Under the pieces are notes generated by a model that saw nothing but the letters and a program-made list of their open reading frames with translations, was not told where the DNA came from and ran no database searches. A stretch of DNA of 64,000 nucleotides from Straminergon stramineum (lineage: Eukaryota; Streptophyta; Bryopsida; Hypnales; Calliergonaceae): assembly GCA_963920665.1 (NCBI GenBank), contig OY987265.1:8189001-8253000 (forward strand). Reading direction: 5' to 3'. Every line of letters begins with the position of its first letter. The stretch's first letter is position 1. The position numbers and the translations under genes are program-made. Positions 1 through 11,789 of the stretch are shown here, piece by piece.

Positions 1-3000
1 TAGGAAAATACAATGTAAAAATCTTGGAAGTACCCATAGTTTTTTATTACTCTGTATAGGTAATCAAGTAAGGATTTATCCTCCAATTATGGCATGAATT
101 TTCCTCTATTCTATATAAAAAGATATAAGAATCCTTAAAATGTAGAGAAAAATATATCTACTTGGCACTAATGATGTCTAAGCTTATGTGAATCGGTGTT
201 TTTTGTCAGAGTACTCATCTGGTGATAAGTGCTTGAAAACGGTTCTAGAAAAAAAAAATTGAAATTGAAGAAAAAATTTATGATAATTTTTTTTAAACCT
301 AAAAAATGACGTGGCCAAACTTCAGCCACATCAAACTATTGCTTCAGTGCAATTCCTACATTCCTTGCAGTCCAAGAACTCGTAGTCCTCTGCGGGCTTG
401 AAATCTCTTCTAATGATAGAATTTAGGCTTTATAAGCATTAAATTTTAGTAATATTCATAATTTATGAATAACATTAAATTCATTTAATTTTAAAAATGA
501 AAAAAATTAATGTATTCTATAGTATAATATTTATATTACAAACTAGGCCCCTCTTCTTTCTATATGACAATTGATTGCAAACTTTGAGATTTTGAAAAGT
601 GAAATTTCAACAACTTAAATTCTTAAAAGAGAAGAATTTGTAAATTTGAGATTTTGAACCATGTAGTTTGTTAAATTTTAGATTATAGAAACTCAAAATC
701 AATGACAAATATTCAAATCAATGAAAATTTTGGACAAATAAGAAATGATGGTTTGGGTGAAAATTGAGGTTCTTTAGAAAAAAATTACCATCTTATGGTC
801 TAATAAGATTTAGTCTTATTAATTTTTATTTTTTTAAATTTAAATAAAATGATATTGCTGATTTCTTGTAGTGTTTTAATTTTTTCATATGAGAATTAGA
901 AATAAATTTAGACTTTCAAAAACTCTTGAAATCATATTGCTTGTTTTTGAAATCATATAGAGGTTCTTGGTCTCATATTAACTATTCAAGGTCCACATAC
1001 AAATCAAAGATAAATGAAAAATGCTTGCAAAATAGTCCTAGTTTAATTTAGTCATGATGCTTTAGTCATGGGCCTTGAAGTTTTGTAATTGTATTCTATA
1101 GATCCAATTGGTAAATTGAAATTGGACCATCAAGATCATTATTGTAAATATTACTTAAGTTTAGTTTTTTTCATGGTCCTAATGTAATTAGTGATTTTAT
1201 GGCCTTTTGATTTTACGTAAATATTCTTTAGCATTATATTATTCTATTAATGATTAGATAATATCTTCTCATGCATATTGAATTATGTGTTATCACATTT
1301 GAATAAAAACTACATTTGTCATCTGCAATAGTGTTGTTGACAATGTAGAGTGACTTTTTGACTAAATACATCCACTTCCTAAGACTTCATTCAAAAAGAA
1401 AAGAAAGGTTGAAACTAAATGCTAAGGAATTTAGTTTTGTAAAATTGATGCACATTTGAGAGCCTTTGAAGTGTCACTTTTTAGTTTATATATATCATAT
1501 AAAGCAAACTATTATTAGATTTAGTTGAAATCCAATCGATGTCAATCATCCATTTGGAAATACATTGCAAGTATTGACATGATAAAAGAATTGTTGATTT
1601 TGACTAATGGATAATGATAACATAAGATTTGTCCATATGAAGAACAACATTTGATTATAACATTTAAAAATAATAAGAGCCCAAAGTGCAATTAGTAGAT
1701 TTTATAATCTAATTGTGCTTCAATTGTATTGTCCTCATATTGAAGATTATGTGACAAGCATTTACTCATTTGCTTGACTTTTTAAGTCATGTTTTTGCTA
1801 ACAAGCTTGGTTTTAAAGATCTAACTTTAATCCTTTATCGCCTAAATCATTTTTGGAATTTCTACACCCATTAGAAGACATTTGAGGGCTTCAAGAGCCC
1901 GTTTTAGAGTTGTTCCCTACTTGTTCCCTGTGCTACTAGAAATTGAGAACCATCCCATAATGGGTTGAATCTTGGAATTTTTGGAATTTTTGGAATTTTT
2001 TTTTAAATCCGGAAAATATTTTGAAAAGTATTAGTAAACTTAAAATTGAATTAAAATAATTAAATATAATATTATTTTTTGACGTAGCAATGCATGTGCC
2101 ACATCATATGGTTGATGTGGCAAGTTCCCATAGCTTGGGAATTCAAAATAACTCCCAACCTCTTCATGCCTTCAAATTTCATCTAATGTTTTTCATTGTA
2201 TTGTATTTAGTAGTTAGGTTCAGTATTTCCTACCAAATCCTTACCTTAAGTTAGGTTGTTTGTTTGTTTTGTTTTGTTTGTTTGTTACATTGAGATCTCC
2301 AGGATTGTGCATCCCTTAGCCACATGTTTGGTACCATCAGAAAGCCCTCAGTTAGGAGGGGTGCACGGGCTTTGTTTTGTGGCGTTCTGACATATGGTGT
2401 GAAAATTATTGAATTTCAAAGTTTTTTCTTAACAAAAAAATTAGAAAAATACTTTTTCTTTTCTTTTGACTATGGCAACAACACAAGGCACACTAGTAAT
2501 CAATTAAAGTTCAAAATTTTAATTTACAACATCTACACATTTATTTTTTTCATACAATTTTAAATGAAGAAAATGATATACCAAAAATTCTAGCATCTAT
2601 TTCTAAAAATATATTTTTTCTAGCCATTACTAGTTTGACTACCAAGTATGGTATCTTTGTACAAATATAATATTTACATCAATTTCATCAACTGTTACTT
2701 GGTTATAAGCTAGGGAATGCCAAATGCACCAAATGTCTAAAAGTGTCAATTGATGAGTTTTTCACCTTGTGTACATTTCTTGAACCAATATATACCTATT
2801 TTAAGCAAAGAAATGGTTTTAGAACAACTACCAAAAAACCTCTGAATCTTCATATTAACTTTTGTATATGACATCCAAATGATGCATTCTTTGGCGCATT
2901 GAAATCTCCAATCACTTGCCAATGATAAAATATAAAATTTCATCAATCTAACTATAGAAATGGTCCATTGAAAAAAAATTATCGTTTTGAGGTGTGTCTC

Positions 3001-3299
3001 TAATTCATAAAAGATAATCTTTCAAAGTTTCATGTATTATTTGGTATGAATGATAAATGTTTTTCTAAAAAACAAAATTTGAGGAAGAAATTTTGAATTT
3101 TGAATTTTGGTTAAAAAAATGATTTTTTCAAAGATTCAAATGATGGATGTTAATCATTGAATAATAGAAGAAATCATCAAAATCAAAACTATAAATACAA
3201 ATATGTAAGCAAAAGCTGATTTCCATTTCTAAATGGCTATAAGATAGATTTGATTGTGGCATTGCAAAAAAATTTTGAATTATTCAAAAAGAATGTATA
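1..3299. other. AT-rich intergenic DNA, no gene recognised
   Basis: Very AT-rich sequence with frequent stops in all frames and no plausible exon set. It holds short simple repeats, such as GAATTTTTG-like units near 1971-1997 and a TTTG/TTTTG-rich run near 2260-2285. It also has scraps that resemble other parts of the window: a CATTAGAAG...GAGGGCTT motif near 1868-1905 recurs in altered form near 29590. I read it as decayed repeat DNA. The short open frames here are low-complexity and do not look coding. Confidence 0.6.
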
Positions 3300-3441
<142 letters not shown>

Positions 3442-4340
3442 CCAAAACCAACCAAATAAGAAATTTGCCACTATCTCAATCCTACATATGAAGATGTCAA
3501 ATGTATAACAATAGTACATATTATAGGTTTTGGGTATACTTAAAGCATTTCTAGCAATATGCCAAACAAGCCCACCCTAGTATTTTTTGGATGAAAAGTG
3601 AACAATAAATGCTTGATCCTACCAAAATGTTGCCTATGGCATGCTAAAAATTACTATTTTTGTTGGGGACAACAACTCCACCAAACCTATTTTTTCTTCC
3701 ACAACTAGTCCATTGGATTAATAACGATGGAGATTCTTTTTTGCTTTTATCCATATGCATCACATAGCACTTAGCAAAAGTGAATAGCTTTCTTGCATTT
3801 TATGGAGCAGACAGAATAACTTCAATCGTAATCGGTTCTAAAAGTTTACTCTATTCTAATTTGCAACCAACTCAATGATGTGTACAAATCAACAATTTCC
3901 AAGAAGATCCACCATGCAGATTTCAAGATGATAAGATTTGATCGACATGGTTTTCTAAGAATCTAGGTCTTTTTTAGTCTGTTCAAAGTTTTAGAATTTG
4001 CATAGGGCAAACTATGAATCAAATGCAATCGAGCTTTGAGTCTAGCATAGAAAGTGCAACTAACAATCCAAACTCCAAAGGAAAAAAATTCTCTCAAATT
4101 CATCAAAGCCCAACTTCATGGACCCTTGAAACTTGCATGATTCAAGGCGGGGCTTCTCTATGCCCTTGATAAGGTCATCCCAAGGCCAAGGTAGTGCTGG
4201 TTCTGCATAGTGCAATTATGTAATGATAAAGGAGATCAAAGGCACAAATTGGGTTTGATACTAATCTCTAATCTACTGTTTTAGGCTCTAATACAAAGTC
4301 CAATTGAAATCTGCTCCCAAAATTCCCCCATCAAAATTTT
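3442..4340. other. Intergenic DNA, nothing recognised
   Basis: AT-rich sequence between the microsatellite and the GC-richer 5' flank of the tafazzin-like gene. I see no coding exon, RNA gene or clear inverted repeat. Base composition rises in GC from about 4340 onward, which I take as the start of the genic island. Confidence 0.5.
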
Positions 4341-4928
4341 GATCTTAAGCGTTTGAAAAACGTCCCCTCTAACACACACGGGCTAAGCCACTATGAGCTT
4401 AGGTGGGACAAACAAGAATTTGTTGTAACACTGTCCCTGTATTTCCTCGCGATGATGTTTCCCCGTACTGCTGGATATGCTCTTACATTACCACTGATAC
4501 CGGTATTTAAGCTTGTACAGAAATTCGCTGAGGTGGACACTGCGGACGTGACGTGGACTCTCCGAACGAGACCTTTCACGTCCCAGTGGTTCATTTGCTC
4601 GTCGATGGCGGGTTCTTCCAGCCCACTCCTGAGTTCCCCATGAGAATTGGTGACTTTTAATTTTCCATCTCCATTGGTCTTCGTCTGAGTATTGCATTCA
4701 GCACCTGGGTTTCCTCTTCATGGCGATGCTGGCATTGATGTTTTTTCAGAGTTAGAATTTTTTGTTTGACGGAGGAAGAATTTGAAAATCATGAAGACTG
4801 ATGCAAGATGAGCGATGCGGGATTCGCAAGGGAGCTACTGTACTGTACAGTATGTTCCATGGGTGTTTGGTCTTTTAGAGATCTTATGGTTTTGGCTTCG
4901 ACACAGTGTCGACCAATTTTTGAAGGTC

Positions 4929-5277
4929 CAGTTGCGTGTATTCGCCGGATGGCAGTGCACATTGGGTATGATTCTTGCCTTCTTGATGGAATTTCTTATC
5001 GGGATTGGATGTTGTGGAAGTTCATTTTGTAGCTGAACAAATTAGGGTTTCGGAGTTTCGGGTATCGTTTTCGTAGGATAGTGGCGCATCAGCTTCTTGA
5101 TAGTAGAGTTGCAATTGGTCGTCGAATAGCATTGCACATTGGTACGATTCTCGCCTTCGTGATGGGAATTCTTGCGGGATTGGACTTTGTGGGAGTTGAT
5201 TTTGTATCTTGTCAGAATTAGGGTTTAGGGGTTTAGGGTTTCGTTTTCGTAGGATGGCTGTGCATCACATTCTTAAG
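4929..5277 (+). repeat. Two-unit ~180-bp tandem duplication in the 5' flank of the tafazzin-like gene
   Basis: Unit 1 (about 4929-5099) and unit 2 (about 5108-5277) share a series of blocks in the same order. These are GCAGTGCACATTGGGTA / GCATTGCACATTGGTA, GATTCTTGCCTTC / GATTCTCGCCTTC, GGGATTGGA, TTAGGGTTT and GTTTTCGTAGGAT. The copies have diverged clearly and no long frame is kept, so this is probably untranslated leader, leader intron or promoter DNA. Unit 2 ends in tandem teloboxes while unit 1 has a single TTAGGGTTT. Confidence 0.8.
5218..5241 (+). promoter_or_regulatory. Telobox cluster (TTTAGGG-type)
   Basis: ATTAGGGTTTAGGGG is followed directly by TTTAGGGTTT. Interstitial TTTAGGG/AAACCCTAA motifs are known plant promoter and leader elements, common at housekeeping and translation-related genes. 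Here they lie about 600 bp upstream of the first recognisable tafazzin exon. A regulatory role is inferred from position and motif only. Confidence 0.6.
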
Positions 5278-5827
5278 TTTGTGCGAGAGGAACGTTCCAA
5301 TTGCAGTAACTTTTTTCTTTTTCTTTCACAATTAGACAGACGTTCTATATTCCGCTCACTCTAATTACATATTCTGTTCTCGCATTTGAAAATTATATGC
5401 AGGGACGCTTTGAGAGCGTTCTTTCGGAGATTAAGGTTACCAGACGTTAAGCTCTGAGCATGTTTCTGTTATTAAAAATTGCAAGAGGTTTTAATATTCC
5501 TGATAGCAAATCAAAGAGGATTCCAATGCACCAGCGAATGCATTATTTGGATTCATAATGCAAAAGTTTGAAGGGTTCAAAGTTTAATTGGTAGGTGACC
5601 TAAGAAAACCGACACGAGTACCGATTTTGAGGTGGTGTACAGTCTCAAAATCAATGTGTATTCATTGTGCAAGATTGAGGTTTCGCATGTAGGTAGATGT
5701 CGCAACTAGTACCTCTACTTTGCAATAGCTCTACATGATTTTTTCTTGGATTGGGTCTGGGTAGTTGCATGGGAGTGCTCAATTTCGTCGGGCATTCTTA
5801 TGCAGATAGAAGAATATATTTCCAATC

Positions 5828-8691
5828 ATGAGGGAAATCCTGATGTACTATACCCTTCGTGGTTCACGAATAGGGGCCACACCCCGTACGTTGTCTACCT
5901 TAGCGGATGCCGCCAAGCATTCTCATTTGGGTGGAATCCCGCGACGCATGGTCTTGACCACAGTTGGTGCTGTAACCAAGTTATATGGTATTTTTCTAAA
6001 TGATACAAAGGTTCGTATCTTCCTTAACCCTAAGCATGAATGTTAGTGAAAAAAAGTCGCTGCTGATTCTGTGTTCTTTGAGTGTAAAAGTCTTGAGGTA
6101 AGGTAACTCCACCTATTATGGCCTGAAAAAGCATCTGAGCATGGTTCCTATCATTAGTCTAAGCATGGTTCTCATATTTTTTTGAATTCTCATGCACTTG
6201 AGCATGTTCGTTTTGGACACTGCTATAATAAAATGAGAGTTTTGACTGTAGGCTGTATAAAAAACCAACCCTAGACTCTCATCCATACCCTTGTAATCAT
6301 TATTTACTTCTGGTGAAAGAATTTCTGGTGTTTCTTTTTTGGTTTCGCCATTCCGTGACGTTTAAAAGACTTGAGCATTTTGTCCCTCCCACACTGAATC
6401 GGAATGGACATTTTTTATGTAGGTGCATAATAAGGACACACTTTTGGCGCTGGTGAAGTCGCGTCCACCCGGTACCCCCCTTGTGACCGTCAGTAATCAC
6501 ATGTCGACGTAAGTTCTGGTAGTTTATCCGATCAGAGAGTTGCTGCATGTATTGATCTCACCTTTTGTGGTTCTAGTGAGCTTTGTCCCGATGAATATGC
6601 AATCCTATGCCTCCCAACTTAGGCAAATATTGCTTGTCTCGAATCTGTCCCTAACCTGTCAATTTTCCTGTCCTCTTGTAGAGGTGTGGTTATCGGCCTT
6701 TTCGTCATCTCGCTGTAGCTATCTTATCATCATGCCGCCTGTTGATCTGTTTGTTCGTTGTTTGTTCTGCTCATGTGCAGTCTGGATGATCCTCTGATGT
6801 GGGGGATCCGGGGATTACCACTGTCAGACCCAAATTTGTGTCGATGGACTTTAGCTGCCGAGGATATTTGCTTTACAAATGTGTTTTTCTCATATTTTTT
6901 CCGCCTGGGTAGGTGTAATATATTTTTTTCCTACTAGGTGCTCTTTTAAAGGATTTGTAACGATTCTTCCAATGCTGTCTAGAATTTCAGGTCTCAAATG
7001 GCCAATGAATACTTATGTCTTCTCAATCCTCATCTTCTAGCTTTTGCCCTTGAACTTAATGGTGTCTTGGGACGATATACTGTACTATCTGCACTGTCTT
7101 GTAAAGTGGTAAAATCATGGCGTTTAAACATCGAACTTCCTGAGTTTTCTGCTCAAAGCCACAAAAGAATGGGCTCATTTCTTTTGCCTTGCACAGAGAT
7201 TATGTCTCTTTCATGAATTAGTGGTTATTTGCTGCGATAGGCCAGCTAACACATGTCGATCACAGGTTAATCTGGTCTTGTGTGCATCAATTTTGAGATG
7301 TTCAATTTGGTGGATTGAGATGCACGTTTTGTATGGTGATTAGCTAGCAGGTATGCAGTTCTAGTGGTACCGACTGCAAGTTTGCTTTGGTTCTACATGC
7401 AGGCAAGTGCATACCAATCACAAGGGGTGCAGGGATTTACCAACCTCATATGGGTGAGGCTCTTGAGCGCCTCAATGAGGGGTATTGGGTAAGTAAATTT
7501 CTATCTGTTGCCTTGACATTTCTGGGAGATTTTTTCCATCTGGAATTTCAGTTTCTTTAATACTGTAAAGAGCTCAATTATAGCTTCATCAGCACTTTTG
7601 ATATCTGGTTTATGAGGCAGTTGGGGTCTTTGCTTATCTCTTTTCTATTGGTTTCTTTGTTTGTAGCTGAATACATTTCCTGAAGGCAAAGTATCTCAGA
7701 AAATTGAGCCACTGCGACGACTGAAATGGGGAACAGCAAGTTTAATTGCTCGGGCTAAAGTCTCTCCTATTGTGTTGCCCATTGGCCACAGTGGGTTTGA
7801 GAACGTGAGTTCTTTCATCATGGGTTTTTTTTGCGACACCATCTTTCCTGCTTTTTTTGGAGCATGCAATGTACTATCTGCATCCGGGTCAGGGTAATGC
7901 GCTGAGCCTAGTGTAAGAAAAATAGGGTTTAACAAGTTTTTCTTAATATTGGACTTTTCCCGGTCCTTCTGAAATACCCAATGTTTAGCTGGTTTAAGTT
8001 ATCACTCTAGGATCTGAATTCAGATCTGTTCTGCTGCAGGCTTAATTGTCTACGTAGCCCTATGCTGCAGAAGTGCTATTGATATTCCTTTATATTTCTG
8101 AACACCCTTCAGCATTACAGTGCTTAATAACATACTCAGGTGACGTCACCTTTTGGTCATTGGTTAACTCTACAGTAGTAAGTTCTGTCTGTAACTTCTT
8201 CCTTCGTATTTGTGAACTGAATATTATTTTATGTTATGGGTTTGCAGGTGATGCCTGAAGATTGGTGGAAAGGTAAACGACCTCCACTCCCTTTGGTTAA
8301 CAAGAAGGTGGACATTTTTATCGGGGAGCCAATGCAGTTTGACATTCCGAGCTTGAAAGACGTCGCTTTCAACTGGGCAAGGGCATCGGCAGGTGCTAGT
8401 TCCGTCTCTTGCAGTGTTCCTAGTAATGCTGATGACAGAAAGGTCTCTCCTTTTGGGAACGGTACATACAATCCTCATCCTCTGCCTTATGGAGTAAGGA
8501 GGTGTTCTTCCTTTCTACAAGTTTCAGACACTTTGGATACAATGAGAGAGGATGGAGTAGATCTCCCAGGCCCTTTGCTAGATGAGGCTGCATGGAGATG
8601 GATGTACACACACATCACTGAGCACATTTGGGTCGCGTTGAGTGACGTCACTGAGAAGGCTAGAACTCTTTGTCAATTGCGAGCAGAATGA
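5828..8691 (+). CDS. Tafazzin-like phospholipid/lysophospholipid acyltransferase (six exons)
   Basis: Exons by eye: 5828-6010, 6423-6508, 6781-6908, 7403-7488, 7667-7804 and 8248-8691. All introns are GT-AG and the phases agree, giving 354 residues. The acyltransferase motifs occur in family order: SNHMSTLDDP (the H-x4-D catalytic block), GKCIPITRG, FPEGKVSQ and VLPIGHSGFENVMPE. The opening LGGIPRRMVLTTVGAVTKL and the VHN...LVKSRPPG stretch are typical of plant tafazzin-type enzymes. These enzymes remodel acyl chains of cardiolipin or N-acyl phospholipids, usually at mitochondrial or other internal membranes. Tafazzins are commonly 260-300 aa; this one is longer because of an extra serine- and proline-rich stretch before the C-terminal LLDEAAWRWMYTHI block. 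The start is uncertain: 5828 is the first in-frame ATG, homology is obvious only from about residue 31, and a further 5' exon is possible. The family call is firm. Confidence 0.9.
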
Positions 8692-9284
8692 TATTACGAT
8701 TCCATTCTCTCTTTTTTTTTCTCAATCCTCTCTATTGAAAAATGAGCTTCTATGAGCACTATTGTGTGTGTTCACAAAATGGCATGTTGAAGTGGTCCAA
8801 TTAAATGTGTACATGACATGACAGATTTCGTGGATATGTTGGGGATGTTCTCTTTCAGAGTGTTTCATTTGAGAGGGTTGAGAGTACAGAGTTTACAGAA
8901 ATTTTCTTCAGCATATTCTTGGAAATTGGTGTTGTTAGGTCAGGCATGCTCTGTGCTATATGAGGGACTCTTGACCAACGTAATTTGCGCTGTCAACTCC
9001 CAAATATCAATTTCTTGATCTCTCCAAGGTATCAAAATTGGCAGGATCGCAGTTCAAAAGTCAAATGATTCGTTTGAGAATGTTCTGGTATTCTACAGGT
9101 TGTCCGATATCAGTCCAACAACCTTTCTTTTCGATAGCATGACACAGGACTGCCTCGTTCAAAACATCATTCAACATTGGGCGTGGCATATCGTTTCTAT
9201 CCATGCAAGGAAAGATAATTTAAGCAAAGAAAAGATTGTGATTATTCCTTTTCTGTCTACATATGAGGAAGTTTGAGTCGGACC
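8692..9284. other. 3' flank of the tafazzin-like gene
   Basis: Downstream of the TGA stop the sequence becomes T-rich and contains no further convincing exon. It probably holds the 3' UTR followed by intergenic DNA up to the TTAA-flanked element at 9289. I did not find an unambiguous polyadenylation signal. Confidence 0.5.
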
Positions 9285-9288
9285 TTAA

Positions 9289-9866
9289 CCCCTAAAGGAC
9301 CAAGTGTCCGTTCAGCATACGCAAGAAATCTCGGGTAGGCTCCTATGAAGTCATTTGTAGTTGGATGTTCATGAAATTTGGACGTGTAGTGTGTCTATGT
9401 ATCCCCTTCCTGAAAATCTAATTTTTTTTCCGATTGGGTCCCCAGATCAAAAGTTACGCTGCTCTGAACTTTGCGGGCAGCTAGGGCAGCTTCGGGCAGC
9501 ATGTGCAAAACTCTTCCTATGATTTTGAAATTTGGCGGGTGTGTAGCTTACATGATCCAAGTTGAAAATGTCAAAAAAAATAACCCTATTCAGTGTAAGA
9601 ATCTCATACTAGAAGGAGTTAAAGTTTGCAAGCCATGTCGGACAAGGTTGAAAAAAAACTTTTTCACCTAACTTCAAACGTTATAATCTTTCAATCCCTG
9701 CGGTCAAAGGTTCCTAAATTTTTTTTCACATATTCCAAAGAAGTCTAGTTCAAATTTGTACGGTTGAATTTTGAAAAAAACTTTTTTTTTCATTTTTTTC
9801 TTGCTGCCCTAAAAAGTGTCAGTTTTTGACAACTCTTGCCCAAAATGTGCCTCAGTCCTTTAGGGG
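9289..9866. mobile_element. piggyBac-like MITE, 578 bp, TTAA target duplication
   Basis: The element begins CCCCTAAAGGACCAAGTG and ends with GTCCTTTAGGGG, giving a perfect 12-bp terminal inverted repeat. It is flanked on both sides by TTAA (9285-9288 and 9867-9870). A TTAA duplication plus CCC...GGG termini is the signature of the piggyBac superfamily. No transposase frame is present, so it would be non-autonomous. Internally it carries an AT-rich core (about 9672-9720, ending in GGTCAAAGGTTCC) that recurs in other elements of the window. Confidence 0.75.
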
Positions 9867-9870
9867 TTAA

Positions 9871-10200
9871 TTTAGAGAACGAGCCTCTGTAACATTATTC
9901 ACTAAAGGTTTCATTTAACTTGAAGAGAGCTCAAGTGTCTAGGAAAGAATGCTTGTCCAAAGGATGAGGTAGCCTACTTCCTTAAGTTGTAGAAAAGATG
10001 ATTCCTTGCATTGAGCCTATATTCTTGGGGTTAAAAGAGTGTTTTGGGAACCCCTATTCACTATTATATGATGTTATGCCTAGAAGCCTAGTTCCTCATT
10101 TCTTCTTGATCCTCATTTCTTGGGGTTAAAAGTAGTTGAGTATAGGGTACTTGTATTCCTCCCTTCATGTCCTCAAAGCAAGGTACAAGTCTCCCTTCTA
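9871..10200. other. Intergenic DNA, nothing recognised
   Basis: A short stretch between two transposon remnants. It contains the phrase CTTGGGGTTAAAAG twice (about 10023 and 10118), with similar surroundings, suggesting a small local duplication. No gene or RNA is visible. Confidence 0.5.
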
Positions 10201-10797
10201 CACCGAATAGGGGTATTAAGGGGACCCATACTAATTAATCGACATTTCACACTATATAAATATCTACCTTTATTGTACGTTAGTAGTTATTGAAGTGTAT
10301 GGGGGATATACATCATGTTTCAAACATCTACAGTTTTCCATAAGAGCACTGCCACCCATTCTCGCCAAACATGGTTGGGGAATGGGGTAGTCCGGGCCCT
10401 ATTCCCTCCGGGTGTCTACTATGTCCCATTCATTCCCGCCCTCAAGACATGCCAAACAAAGTCAATCTCAAAGTATTAATGTCTTCGCTAATCGAGGAGC
10501 CAATCAACATGCCAATTGATTAAAAAATGCAAGATATAATGTATTGTAGCACGTAAACCAACAACCTGACAAGATCAAGCACCCAAATAAGAAGGATGGC
10601 AGGAACGGGGTCCTAGTGTTTGGCAAGAGACTTTTGGAGTGATTGGTCTCTTTTCATCCCGGGCTGGGTCCCCGGTGGACTACTTTTTTCTCACCAGGCC
10701 TACCTTAGATTGTTCCGGCCAGCTTTGGCGAGAATGAGTGGTGATGCTCTAATCAGTCCCTTTAATTGTTTGGTCCCCTTAATAACCCTATTCAGTA
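10201..10797. mobile_element. TA-flanked MITE, family A copy 1 (carries nested element D)
   Basis: Left end CACCGAATAGGGGTATTAAG and right end CTTAATAACCCTATTCAGTA are inverted relatives, both bordered by TA. A second copy, A2 (44023-44726), has the same ends. The two align in the AATCGACATT...TTGTACGT and CATGTTTCAAACATCTAC segments. TA duplications point to a Tc1/mariner-type origin; no transposase is present. The copy is interrupted by element D. Confidence 0.75.
10344..10749. mobile_element. Nested MITE D, 406 bp, TAA target duplication
   Basis: The ends are inverted repeats of about 27 bp: GAGCACTGCCACCCATTCTC on the left, and the reverse complement of the right end is GAGCATCACCACTCATTCTC, continuing into GCCAAA on both. 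TAA flanks both sides (10341-10343, 10750-10752). The paralogous family A copy near 44675-44690 lacks this insert, so that copy acts as an empty site. A 3-bp TAA duplication suggests a Tourist/PIF-Harbinger-type element. No coding frame is seen. Confidence 0.75.
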
Positions 10798-10799
10798 TA

Positions 10800-11789
10800 T
10801 CAATTCTCTTCAGTGCTGACTTTTTCCTTTGCAGGCTGACCTAACAGTTGAATTTCCACAAACTGATAACAACAGAAGATCCACCCCCATTGCAGTTGGA
10901 GAAAAGGAATCTTCAACACCTGTTGCCTAACTAAGTTACATGGTCCATAGTTTTCGTCATACTTATCGGACAGAAAGCGGAGTGCCAGTGACACACGGAG
11001 TGCAAACGATGAATGATGAAACTACGTCCTGCAGAAGTAGCAACGCAAGTGCGCTCGCGGCGCTGCTTCCTCGACGCTGAAGAGCAAAACGTGTATTCGA
11101 AACCTTGATGCCCGTTGCGACTGATGACTCTGGAGACCTTCGCTTTCCATTGCGACATGGCTCCTCCTTCCAAGTACCCACCAAGGGATCCCTCATCAAT
11201 GATTCCCAGCTCCTGTCAATCACGTCGGCAACGCCGCAATTTCGATTCCCAGATAGTATCAGCTTCTTCGTACCTTCTGGTAACGATCGTCGGGGTTCTT
11301 TGAGGGTTATGGGACAGGGGACGAAAGACCAGGTCTTGCGCTGCCCGGTCGGCCATCGCCAAACTGCATCCCACTGTAATTTGGGTACTGGGAGTCCTGG
11401 GCTCTTGGCAAATCTAACAGATATACAGATGAAAGTGACCTTCTGTAGAACATTCTATGGGTTTGGGGGAAACTGCCCTATTTTTAGTCTGGGTGGCAAG
11501 GTTCCGATACTTGTTTTTTTTTTTGGGTGGGGTGGGTGGGGGGGTACCGAAGCGGATCGTTGCCTGACGGCAGTTCGGCAGTGGCACTTGCTTCGCTCCT
11601 TCCCTCGGGGCCCCTCAGTCTTTCCGATTCCGTGCGTTGATCCGATTGGAACCAACATTTTGGGTCCTTAATGTAAACCCGATTTGACTTAGTGCGACAA
11701 TCAATCGCAAGTGCTGGAGCCGCGCTTCTTCACAATTAAGGTAACGGTGGTAGTATTACGCAGCACTGATTGCAGGAAGTTGATTGGCG
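10800..11789. other. GC-richer unassigned stretch
   Basis: GC content is clearly higher than in the flanks. Open frames exist on both strands (a plus frame from 11108 to 11671 and minus frames between about 10931 and 11223), but none has recognisable motifs or clean splice signals. The plus frame contains G/T-rich low-complexity peptide around 11515-11545. It could be the promoter and leader of the doubtful acidic-protein gene that starts at 11790. Confidence 0.35.

Noticed and set aside
8137..8650. TGACGTCA motifs as cAMP-response-like regulatory sites
   Set aside because: One lies in an intron and one inside the last coding exon of the tafazzin-like gene; no regulatory context supports them.
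11105..11671. 188-codon plus-strand open frame
   Set aside because: Its peptide has no motif and includes a translated G/T-rich low-complexity run; overlapping minus-strand frames are equally open, which suggests GC-driven chance openness.
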